A DNA stretch of 57,005 nt, taken from the NCBI GenBank assembly GCA_002104985.1, contig MCGO01000232.1, positions 1 to 57,005 of the forward strand, written 5' to 3'. A program made the translations under genes and the position numbers. Every line of letters starts with the position of its first letter. The stretch's first letter is position 1. The notes beneath the pieces are model-generated. The model was not told the origin of the DNA, did no database searches, and saw nothing but the letters and a program-made list of their open reading frames with translations. Positions 21,562-31,426 of the stretch are shown piece by piece. This DNA comes from Rhizoclosmatium globosum (Eukaryota > Chytridiomycota > Chytridiomycetes > Chytridiales > Chytriomycetaceae).

Positions 21562-21770
21562 TCACAAATATCATCCTCCAACAAAATCAAGTTGTCAACT
21601 CGAGAAAGAACTGAGACGGGCCAGAACGTGTAAAATAAAGACAAACATTGGAACACATTCAAAAATCGAAAAACAATACCATCCCGCCATTGTTTGTCGC
21701 AAACCAACAACATAAAAGGCAATCTCCGACAACGCGCTGAAACCTGTCAAAAAGTTTTTCAACTCCGACA

Positions 21771-23521
21771 ATGACTTCTCCTCTCGTCCTCGCGACATGT
21801 ACACCGGGTACAAGCGGGTCTTTCGTTCTCATTCCAACCCCAACCGCGTCTCAGAATGGATGGGGTGTTCCCGTCTTGCTCGCTGCATACCGCCAAGCCA
21901 ATCCAAAGTATAACTGCTGGCTCTCCGCGAACCCATGGCTCAAACCTGTAGACTGGTCCAGTGGAATCATGTGTGGAGCCGTAAACAACGGGACATGTCC
22001 ATCTAATTCAACTATCGCTGATGATTTGGTAGGTGGTTTTCATGTGGGGGACGGGTTTCCTGTCAATCCATAACCTCAAAATTATCCTTCACCCTAGACA
22101 CCCTTTATTTCCTCCTACGGAAAGCCTCTAACAATCTCGTTGGACCTTAATACCACAAAAGTCGCGTCATGGGATGGTTTCAGGACGGGCCTTGCGTGGT
22201 GGGGTCAGATGGTTGGGAACTCTTCGTTCGAGGCTTTGCATACGTCCTTGTATTATTCAACTACCCCAACCATCTCAGTTAACGTTGTTCCGACACCAGC
22301 CGCTGCGGGATTAGCTGCTCCGGCTGCATATACTACGAGTGTTCCTGGACTTGGGTTCAACATTGTGCGCTATAACATTGGAGGTACCGGTGCCAAGACA
22401 GATGCTCCTGGAGTGGAGCAATATTCTCAAAGAAATGCTACCACTGGGGTTGAATCAGCATCTTTCACGCCAGATGAAAAGACGTGGTGGTATTTGACGC
22501 CAGGTACGTAGTCTTTCCTTCTTGACTTCGCATGACCTTAACCACACAAAATCAAAGGTTTTTGGATCAAGAACGATTCAACGGCGTGGGATTGGTCGCG
22601 TGACTTTAACCAGCGGTCGCTTTTGAAATCCATTTACAACTCCAACATTCCAAACGTGTGGATTGAATTCTTCTCTGGAGCTCCAATGTGGTGGATGACA
22701 GATGCCAACAGCAGCTTAGGCGGTAAGCGCGGTCGTATTTTTATCTCTAACTCTAATTCACAATTGAAACAGGTAATCTGTTGCCAAATATGACCTCCTT
22801 ATTTCCCTACTACGTCGCCAAAGTCGTTAACCAATCCATCGCCGACTGGAAAGTAAACGTCAGCTCCGTTGAAATCTTGAACGAACCATCAGGCGGCTGG
22901 TGCCAACGCCCAAGAAGGCATGAACGTCAAGACATCAACCCTTAGGCTCCAACTCTTGAACAGTCTCCGGAAAAGCCTCAATCAAACCTTTAACCTGACA
23001 AACGTCAATATTTCAGGCTGCGATGAAAACAGCCCTGTGTATGCAATCTGGAACGACTTGGCAAATGTGCTGGCGGCTGTTGATAAATTCAATATTCACT
23101 CGTACAACAATAATGACGCCTTGCGTGGCCTGTTGAGCAGCAAGGTTCCGCCTACAAAGCCGTTTTGGCAGTCTGAATATGGAGACGGCGACCAGTTGGG
23201 TATCACACTTGGTTACACGATCGCACATGATATCAATATTATGAACATTCGCGCGTGGATGAACTGGCAAGTTGTTGATCAAGGAGTTTGGGGGCAGTCT
23301 TTATTGTTCCTGGGGCGAATAGTACGGATCCAGGACGTGGACAGATTACCAAAATGAATCCAAAGTATCACATTATTGGACAGTATTCGAGATATATTCG
23401 TCCCAAGGATGTGATTCTTGGTAGCACTGACTCTTCAAACACTGTCGTTGCATTTGATGGTTCAAAATACAAGATTACTTTCGCTGCGGATGCATTTGCA
23501 ATATATTCCGTCATTGTTTGA
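21771..23521 (+). pseudogene. GH30-family glycoside hydrolase, copy 1 (frameshifted, shortened)
   Basis: It is a paralogue of the GH30-like gene at 29450 with the same exon pattern (introns near 22027-22098, 22503-22557 and 22721-22772). Conserved signatures are LGFNIVRYNIGGTG, the acid/base site ILNEPS and the nucleophile site SEYGDGD. Two frame breaks are seen. After EPSGGW a few codons are missing and the frame shifts into ANAQEG. At the G-run 23290-23294 one base is missing. About 60 residues of the C-terminal beta domain are deleted between DGSKYKI and the final ADAFAIYS. An intact enzyme would cleave beta-1,6-linked glycans (galactan, glucan or glucosylceramide-type substrates). I see no N-terminal signal peptide. 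Confidence 0.7.
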
Positions 23522-23638
23522 GATGGTTTTTGTTTTCTCAGTTTCTTTATCTTTCTAGTTTGATTGGAATTCTTTTTTTATAAATAAAGAAACGAACTTT
23601 TATTGGAACTATTCACCGAAATCAAAACGATAATGACA

Positions 23639-26600
23639 CTACTTCAATTGAATGCCTGGAACAGCGGCACGCACATCATCACGGAAATCATGGAACAAAA
23701 CCTCATCATCCTTGCCCAAAAACTCCTTGATGTTGATGACAGTTCTCATCATAAACCTAGCGATAACTTGTTGGGGGTAGCTGGAAACCATCATTCTGGA
23801 CATTGTCTGTCGCGCAACTGCCGAAGTCATTCGAGTGCGTGGGATACGAATCTGGTCATATACTTCGAACGCTTTTGTATACTCAGTGTCTTGGAAATGA
23901 CCCATCAAGTCACCCAAAACTCCGCCATCCTCCAAAGCCTGGTTCAAACCTTGTCCGTACAAAGGAACTGTTCCGTGCGCGGCATCACCAACAAGAACAA
24001 CACGTCCCTTGTAAAAAGTCGGCATATCCGCAAGATCATACAAGTTCACTGGGTTGATTCTCTTGGCTCTTCTAATTCCTTCAACAACGCCTGGCACTGC
24101 TCCCCACGATTGAAGGAGGTCTCCAAGCTTCTCAGCCTCTTTTGGAAGATCAGTTACTGGACGCCAGTCGTCACCACCCTCCAATGGCTGCGATTTATCC
24201 AGAAGGTAGATTTTGACATCTCCCTCTGTCTTTCCCACACGAGATGTGAAAATAAATCGGTGGTTCAGGGGGTCGCTGTAGATTCCAGCGTGGTGGTTGA
24301 AAAGGCCGATGTCCGTTCCATCTGGGTTCACAACGTCGCAGACGGTAGCGTATCCAGTTCCGCGAACGACAGCGGAGGGAACTTCCGGGAAAACGAGGCG
24401 ACGCACTTTGGAGTTGATTCCGTCGGCGCCAACCACAAAATCCACGACTGCAACTGTTCCGTCCACAAACTCGAGAGTCACGTCCTCGGCAGATTGGGTT
24501 ACGGATTGGAGCTTCTTGCCTCCATACACGTTGATCCCCATATCGTGTGCCGCCTTCATCAAGACAGTCTGAAGCTTTCCACGCATGATGTGAATGGATT
24601 GCTCCTTTTCCGCCTTGTGGGTATTACGAGTTATACGGTCCTGATTTGTAATGTCAGTGACCCAATTTAAAGGAAGATTCTATTTGGGACCCCCCCGTCC
24701 TGCCCTTATTCGAGTCCCCCCCCTCCCAAACAAGCACGAGTCCCCCCTTCCCAAATAGATTTTAGATCCCTATTTAAGTCGTATCTTCCTTTTAATTATC
24801 CAATAAACAAAACAATGACGGAAGCCATTTAATCATCTTGAATGACTTCCAATTTGTTGTGCTCAAAGTTCGGACAAATCAAAACTTCAGATGGCAGCAG
24901 GTAGCGCTTACAACAAGACAAAGGCGCATAAATGGCTACAAGAAAATAACGGAAAGGATGTTATGTGGCCGGCAGTTGAACAGGCATTCCTCAATCTGGA
25001 TGCAGAAACTCAAGTTGGATCTCATGCACTCACATTGGATGAAGTTTGCACTCTGGCTGACGATTGCATGATCTATAACTCTGTAATTGACGAGTTCTAC
25101 GACTGGTGGAACAGGATCGCTCTGGAAACAAAAGATCGACGTGTTCTTTGGGGATCATCGCTTCCTCTCACGGTCCTTTGCAATGCTTACGCTGAAAAGC
25201 GGGATTTATCCGAACATACTCTCTTTCCACTTAAAAGCCTGTTTGCTTTGTACCAAGAGATGTGGGAAAGCCATGATATACACAGTGTAAAGGAGGTAAG
25301 TTTAACATCAAGTCTCACAATTTTAACACAATGGTACTAGCTCAAGGCTAAAGGCGATGGCTACATTATTAAGTCTCTCATGGATTCCGCCTGTGAGAGG
25401 TTTTTCTGTGTTTACCTTCACGCAAGTCATTTCCAACTGATGGAACTCAACTTTACTGGATCTGCCGTCAAAATTCGCTGGGGAAATAGCATGGCCAACA
25501 CTTCTCATATTGTTCCTGATCGAGTATCCTCGGCTCTTCAATTTTATTTTGCAAAGCACAACGTTCCAATGCCCTTGATTTCTCGCATTGAGGATTATCC
25601 TCAGCAATTTGACGGAATAAGTTGCGGCTTGTGTTGCATGGCATCTTCAAGGGATTTGGCAAAGTTTGGGAAGATCTTGTGGTAAGTTAGTGGGTAATTA
25701 GATGTTGATTGAACTGAGAACAAATCAAGGACTGTTGCCGATGCTCGGAAATTCAGATACGAATTAGTTTCACTTTTGTTGCTCAAGATCAAAGACACTG
25801 CTGTTTCAATTTATAATTCACCTGACGCCGCGATGGAGGAAACCCGAATGATGGAACAAGCAATTCCAGAATCCATTAATTTGTTTGAAAAGGAGATAAT
25901 GGCATGGGAGAGCGCCACCAATGATTTTGAGGCGGCAAGGGCACTTGCATCACTCAATGAAAGGTTAGAATTGTTGAAGTCCATTTTGTATTCCTTACAT
26001 CTTCACGCCAGACCAACAACACAAATGATGTCCGAGGTTTTTGAGAACCTCAAAAGCGCTAACATTGAGTCAACAGTAATTCTGTCTAATTTGGATAAAT
26101 CAGATTCATTCTGTGATTTGCCTCCAAAACCTGTAACACTTGCACTCAATTCAGCTGATAATAACAATGACTCTGAAGTTTGGCTGGAAGAAACCCTCGC
26201 TATCACCGCTGCTGGACATGATTACCATGTATTTACTGAAACTGTAAAAGCTCGCTTTGAGCAGATTAAAATGCCAGTCACACTATTCAAACCAGAGAAT
26301 AGACTTGTAAGGGGAAGTGGTAGTAGTTCCTTCAACGAAAAATGTGGCGGTGCGTCATTACTTAAGTACTTCAGCACATACTCATTAAATTGATCCACAG
26401 TTACCTTTCGTTGTCACCTCGGAGGAAAACATAAACCTGTGCATATCAAGGATTCTACAAAAAGTCGTAACAGTAAAAGCAAGAAAATTGGTTGCGACTT
26501 TGAAGCAAGAGCCACCTATCCAAAGGGTGGAGTCTGGGGTTTTACCGAGCCTGCAAAAACAAAGTTACGAGATTGGTGGAAAGAAGAATGGAAAGGACAT

Positions 26601-29248
26601 AACCATGAGCTGGAACTTTCAGATTGGACAGCACGATATGGATTGAAACGAACTGTGGATGAAAGCTGCTTGGATATAATTCAAAAGCTATCTAAAACAG
26701 ATATGTCTGTGGAAAGTATTGGAAAGGCTCTGAGCGGCTTTACGGAAACTAAACTTCTTCACAAAGATCTGTCAAATCTTGTGGCAAAATTCCGAAATAG
26801 AAATGCACGTCCAGGATTAGAGGCAGGAAAGGGATTAGAATATCTGAACAGCCGGGGCAGTGATATGTGGTGGAGACACAAGCTCAATGATAAAGGCGAG
26901 CTTATTTTGCTCTACTGGTGCACACCAACAGAACAAGTAGACTACGCAAAATACTATGATATTGTTGCAGTGGATTGCACCGCCCAAGCCACAAATTCAT
27001 CCCTTGTGCTCTGGAGTGCAACAGGTGCTGATAATGAGGCACGAACTAAATCCTTTGGACATGCCCTAATGTACTCCGAGGACACTTTAAGTCATGAATG
27101 GGTGATGGACCAATTTGTTGAATCACACAGTGGACAACTTCCTACCATTATTATTTCAGATGAGGATCTTGCGTTTTTAGCTATCATGGAACTCGCAAAA
27201 TTTGCCTCCATTATTCATCTGCTATGTATATATCATTTGGGAATGCTCAATTTGCCTAAGAACTTGAAGCCAAAGCTAGGAAGTGCGTATCAGCAAGTAA
27301 GCAGCCTCTGGTGGAACGCTCGCAACTCTGTTTCTGAGAATGGTTTTGAGCTTGTTTGGAAAGCACTTATCAATGCTGTTGAAACTGCAACTGTTTCAGA
27401 AATCAACATTGCGGCAGCTATTGAGTACTTACAGCGACTTTACCGAGCTCGGCAAAAATGGAGTCTTGCATGGGTGCATTCATATTTCACGTTACGGCAA
27501 CATACAAGTGGACGTGTCGAAAAACATCAAGATATTATCAAGCGAGGTAGAACTGGTTCGCTACTGGACTTAATTTTGTTTATTGAGGATGTTAGCAGCC
27601 AGCTCAACGATTCCATAGAGTTGTTTGAAAACAATCATGCAACACGATACCCGACTGAGACCAAGAACATGATAACTCGAGTGTTTGATCCAGTACTAAA
27701 ATCATTAACAAAGTATACAAGTCATTGGTTCCAGAATGAGTCATTTAAGCTCATGTCAAACTCGTTATTCTACAAGTGCGAGTCTTCCAGTCTTGAAGCA
27801 ATACGTGATGATTCAAATTCCTATTTGGATGGTATTAATGAAGACGATGACAAAAATGTAGCATGCGAAACAAGGATTCATTCTAGACTTTTATCAGCTG
27901 CTTCGCTGGCTGAAAACTTGAGGAAGAACAGAAATAATCCCATTCAATCCATATTCAAGGTTGAACACGTTCATTATACAAAGGCAGCTCCAAACTTCAT
28001 TTTTGTTCTCTCAAATGGAGCTTCTGTGTGTACATGCTTGCTTCAAATCAACTGTGGGTTATTTTGCAGTCACTTTTATGCCACGCAGCTTGCAAATCGG
28101 GATCGTGTATTGTTCAATATTGAATTCATTCCACTTCGACTCCTCAAAGACAACTACCAGTTGGATCCACCATTGGGGCAGTTTCTTGGTGTTGGAGGAG
28201 AGACTGGATCAATTATAATGCCATTACAGCAAGATGATATGGACAGCAAAATGAAGGATATTATGATTGCACTGAAGACTACTCGTGGAGCAGAGTTAGC
28301 AGTAGAAACCAAGAAGGCAATTTCGGAAAAAGCTGAATATGCCAACTTCATGGCAGCTGCAAAAAAGAAATTCGAAATTTTGAAGGCAGAAGGAAGTGAT
28401 TCCGTGGTCAAGGAAACAGAACAGATGCAACGTCAGATTCTAGAACGTCTCCCGATTGCACAAGCCCTCGATCCACCTCAAAAACGCGGAAAAGGCAGAC
28501 CTTCAACAAAGCGCAAAACCAGCTCTGTGGAATCAAATAAGACAAGGGTTGGAGCCAGGAGGAAACCAAGAAAAGAAACCCAAGTAAACCAAGAAAACCA
28601 AGAAAACCAAGTAAGTTACAGACGGAAACGGTTGAGATCAAAGTAGAAACGTAATAAACACTCATTTCTTTGTTTCATTTATTGTAAGATTAAAGGAAGA
28701 TACGACTTGAATAGGGATCTAAAATCTATTTGGGAAGGGGGGGACTCGTGCTTGTTTGGGAGGGGGGGGACTCGAATAAGGGCAGGACGGGGGGGTCCCA
28801 AATAGAATCTTCCCAATTTAAAACAGTGTCATCAGATGTGCCCCAAGTCCACTCACCGATCCGTCAAACAGCATCAAGTTCAGTTCCAAGATTGGATCGT
28901 TGTGATTCTCGGCAAAGTAGTCCCACAGGCCGAGGTGCTTGATCACTTTGACGCCGTTGCCTGAGATCGAGAAGCCTCCGCCATCTTGACTGAACGCAAC
29001 GGATACGGACTCGTCTCGTTTAATGGCTGCGAGTACATCTTCTACGACGGTGACTTTGTCGTAGAGAGTTGGCTGTGGTGAAGGGGGCGTAGTCAGTCTC
29101 AGATAAGCGTCAGAAGACGATACAGTTCAGGATTGCTCAAGTTCTTGCAAGGAAGAATGAATCTCACCTCAAAGCCTTGTCTCTTGAGTGCAATGGCAGT
29201 GATGGCTCCCGCTGGTCCAGCTCCAATGACAGCAACTCGCTTTCCCAT
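23639..29248 (-). CDS. FAD-dependent monooxygenase with a transposon in intron 2
   Basis: Three exons, 29248-29168, 29072-28857 and 24640-23639, splice in phase 0 to 432 residues. This is a flavoprotein aromatic hydroxylase-type enzyme (salicylate hydroxylase/PHBH fold) that would hydroxylate small molecules with NAD(P)H. It has the dinucleotide site GAGPAG (residues 9-14), the GADGINSKVR (DG) motif and the GD motif RVVLVGDAAH...GQGLNQALEDG. Intron 2 was 65 bp (GTGAGT...ATCAG); it now also holds a 4,142-bp Mutator-like element and its 9-bp duplication, 4,216 bp in all. The coding sequence has no visible damage, so the gene may still work if the long intron is spliced. It is flanked by the two GH30 genes. 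Confidence 0.82.
24663..24671. repeat. Target site duplication, left copy
   Basis: CAATTTAAA directly before the left terminal repeat; the identical 9-mer follows the right end at 28814-28822. A 9-bp duplication is typical of Mutator-like elements. Confidence 0.9.
24672..24796 (+). repeat. Left terminal inverted repeat of the MULE
   Basis: It begins GGAAGATTCTATTTGGGAC and ends near TCGTATCTTCCTTTTAAT. It contains two copies of a CGAGTCCCCCC(CC) sub-motif and long C-runs. It pairs with 28689-28813. Differences are one C-run length, one T/C substitution and one T-run length. Confidence 0.9.
24891..28646 (+). CDS. MULE protein: Ulp1/C48-like protease fused to FAR1-type DDE transposase
   Basis: Four exons, 24891-25295, 25341-25681, 25730-26349 and 26401-28646, are in register and give 1,203 residues. 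Residues ~130-260 form a C48/Ulp1-like cysteine protease: His165 (ASHFQLMEL), RWGNS with Asn184 where Ulp1 has Asp, and Q224FDGISC230G with catalytic Cys and oxyanion Gln. A FAR1/WRKY-GCM1-type zinc finger follows (Cys460, Cys487, His522, His524). The DDE core has Asp647 (VAVDCTAQ), Asp709 (IISDED), a C731xxH734 and Glu829 (SGRVEKHQD). A SWIM finger is C999xC..C1011xH1013. The tail is basic with an AT-hook-like KRGKGRP. The transposase would bind the terminal repeats and move the element. The protease may cleave SUMO or ubiquitin-like conjugates, which is inference from family. An upstream start in another exon is possible. Confidence 0.88.
28689..28813 (-). repeat. Right terminal inverted repeat of the MULE
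   Basis: This is the inverse of 24672-24796, about 98% identical by eye. On the plus strand it is G-rich with five or more runs of three or more G (from about 28735 to 28797), a pattern able to form G-quadruplexes. Confidence 0.9.
28814..28822. repeat. Target site duplication, right copy
   Basis: CAATTTAAA, identical to 24663-24671. Removing the element and one copy restores a normal 65-bp intron in the FAD monooxygenase gene. Confidence 0.9.
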
Positions 29249-29449
29249 ATTGAATTGGTTTGAAAATTGTGGGGAATGGATGTTTTGCCTTTTCTTTCCT
29301 AATTTATGTAAACGAGGGATGGAGGAGAACAAATGTATTCCTATCGCCGAGTCCAGGTTCATCAACAATCAGAGAAGTAGGTCTCGGCTCTGACAATATG
29401 AAGAAAAATGAGAGATCGTCATTTTGCACCTGTCAAAAATAGCCGCGAA

Positions 29450-31335
29450 ATGACATCTCCGCTCTACCTCAGCTCCTGCTTTACTGGGTCGAACGGAAAC
29501 TACACGCTGTCGCCTACACCCAACAATGCGTGGACTTCACCAACTTTGCTGGCCGCGTATCGTCAAGCTAATCCATGGTATAATTGCTGGTCCTCTGTTC
29601 AGTTTAACGGAACAAGTGTCATCGCGTGCGGTCTCGTAAATGGAAGTTGTCCCAATAACTCTGTTATTGAGAATAGTATGGTGAGCTTGTCGTCATAAAA
29701 AACTTGTCATTGACTTCTCAAAAAGTCACCCTTCGTCGCATCCAGCCAACCCCTCACCATCACATTCGACGTGACATCTCCACCGAAAATCGCGAAATAG
29801 GAAGGTTTTGGCACGAGTTTGGCGTGGTGGGCTGTCGCGGTTGGTAAAAATGGGTTGGACCAGCAGTACGCGAACCTCTTTTACACGTTGAACGACAGTG
29901 TATCTGCGGCGTATGCAAATTCAGGACCTGGATCGTTGCCTGGTCTCGGATTTAGTATCACGCGGTACAATATTGGAGGAACGGGCATTCCTGAAGATAG
30001 TGTACCGCCAAACAACGTCGAAATGTATTATGATGGCGACGGAAGCACAGTTGGGCGAAATACGACGGATAAATCCGCGTGGTACAAATTGGTTCCTGGT
30101 ACGAGTATTGACTTCGTACGTGAATACTGTTTTGAATGCATTTTAATTCAAATAGGGTTCTGGGCTAAGAACGATCCAAATGCATGGTTTTGGGGTCGTG
30201 ATCCCAACCAATGGGCTATATTCGCAGCTATTAGAGCAGCCAATCCAAGCACTCTGGTGGAACTCTTTTCAAATGCTCCAATGTGGTGGATGACTGATGT
30301 GAAAAGCAGTATGGGAGGTGATATATTCCTCTAAAGTTATTTGGTCCTGATTTGTGAGTAGGAAACCTGTTGCCTGAAATGAACTCGGTGTTCACATCAT
30401 ATGTTGCAAATGTCACAGCTTACTTTGTAAAAAATCTTACTGTCCCAATTCGTTCAGTCGAAATTTTGAACGAGCCTTCTGCTGGATGGTGGAACTTCTC
30501 AATTACGAGCCAAGAAGGACTGAACGCGAATATTACGCAGCAACAAAGTCTATTGACTGGGTTGCGAGACAACTTGACTAACACCTTCAAACTACCTGAT
30601 GTATTGGTTTCTGGAACCGACGAAAATAATCCAGATACGGCTAAAACCAATTTGGCTTCTGTATTGCCCCTCGTGCAACAGTATAATGTGCACAGTTATT
30701 GGAACCTGGACCAACGCAGAATTGATCTGAAGGCAAAACTTGGAGACAAACCATTCTGGATGACGGAGTACGGAGGTGAAACGACCTTATCTGTTGTACC
30801 AGTCCAATTTTGACTAACTCATTTTCAATCGACAGATGGCGATTCGACTGGCGTCACGCTCGGCTACACAATCGCTCACGACATTAACCTCATGAGACCG
30901 TCTGCGTGGATCAACTGGCAAGTAATCGATCCTGCGTGGGGTCTGATGACAGTCAATATGGGACAGACGATTTCCCGTGGAAAGGTCAAACAAGTCAACC
31001 CAAAATACTATGTCATGGCTCAGTACTCGCGTTTCATTCGACCGAATGATAAAATTCTCAGTAGCTCTGATGTATCAAATACTGTGGTTGCTTTCGACGG
31101 GACTAGTTACAAGATTGTCGTTGGAAACTACGCGTCGCAAAGGAATATTACGTTGGACTTACGTAACATTGCAACTGCGAGGGGTAAAGCTATTACGGGG
31201 CCTCTGAATGCCACATATACGAGCCCTCTTTTCAACAAATTCTTCCAACCTACATCATGTAATGTGACTGGAAATACTGTGACGTTCTCAGCCGACGCGT
31301 TCGCCGTATATTCTTTCCAAATTCCACCGCCTTAG
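29450..31335 (+). CDS. GH30-family glycoside hydrolase, copy 2 (one in-frame stop)
   Basis: Five exons, 29450-29680, 29726-30098, 30156-30317, 30362-30775 and 30836-31335, give 559 codons. It has the GH30 (beta-1,6-galactanase/glucosylceramidase-type) layout: (beta/alpha)8 barrel with GFSITRYNIGGTG, acid/base Glu293 (ILNEPS), nucleophile Glu391 (MTEYGDGD), INWQVIDPAWG, then a beta-sandwich domain ending VTFSADAFAVYSF. Codon 102 is TAG (29798-29800) where a Trp codon is expected from copy 1 (SWDGF), a likely TGG-to-TAG change. The sequence AAATAG before GAAGG would also serve as an in-phase 3' splice site from the same donor, dropping 25 codons. No signal peptide is seen. It is probably a recent pseudogene or an allele with a nonsense mutation. 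Confidence 0.75.
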
Positions 31336-31426
31336 TTTAATGTTAGTCCGTGTTTATTCTATTCTAGTTATCTTTGATGGAAAAAGAAATAAAGAAAGCC
31401 ATCTTTTTCACCGTTTAGGGCTTGCT

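Larger units (their letters stand above)
24672..28813 (+). mobile_element. Complete Mutator-like DNA transposon (MULE) with Ulp1-type protease
   Basis: It is 4,142 bp long, bounded by 125-bp terminal inverted repeats that differ at only about three positions and by a perfect 9-bp target duplication. It carries one intact four-exon gene for a protease-transposase fusion (24891-28646). Intact ends, nearly identical repeats and an undamaged reading frame point to a recent insertion that may still be mobile. It sits inside an intron of the FAD monooxygenase gene, on the opposite strand. The superfamily call rests on 9-bp duplication, FAR1-type zinc finger, DDE and SWIM order; the subfamily is not recognised. 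Confidence 0.92.

Noticed and set aside
23603..24670. Plus-strand open frame of about 355 codons over the FAD monooxygenase exon
   Set aside because: It is antisense to a clear FAD monooxygenase exon with conserved motifs, and its own translation has no recognisable domain.
24672..24760. C-runs as assembly artefact
   Set aside because: The same pattern is present, inverted, at the far end (28735-28797) and the ends carry a perfect target duplication, so it is a real terminal repeat.
28580..28615. NQENQENQ coding repeat at the end of the transposase
   Set aside because: A three-unit low-complexity stretch; no evidence of function beyond a charged tail.
736..29800. Possible reassignment of TAG to an amino acid, suggested by in-frame TAG at 736 and 29798
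   Set aside because: TAG ends several sound genes here (33436-35652 gene, GH30 copy 2, the transposon gene), so it is a normal stop.
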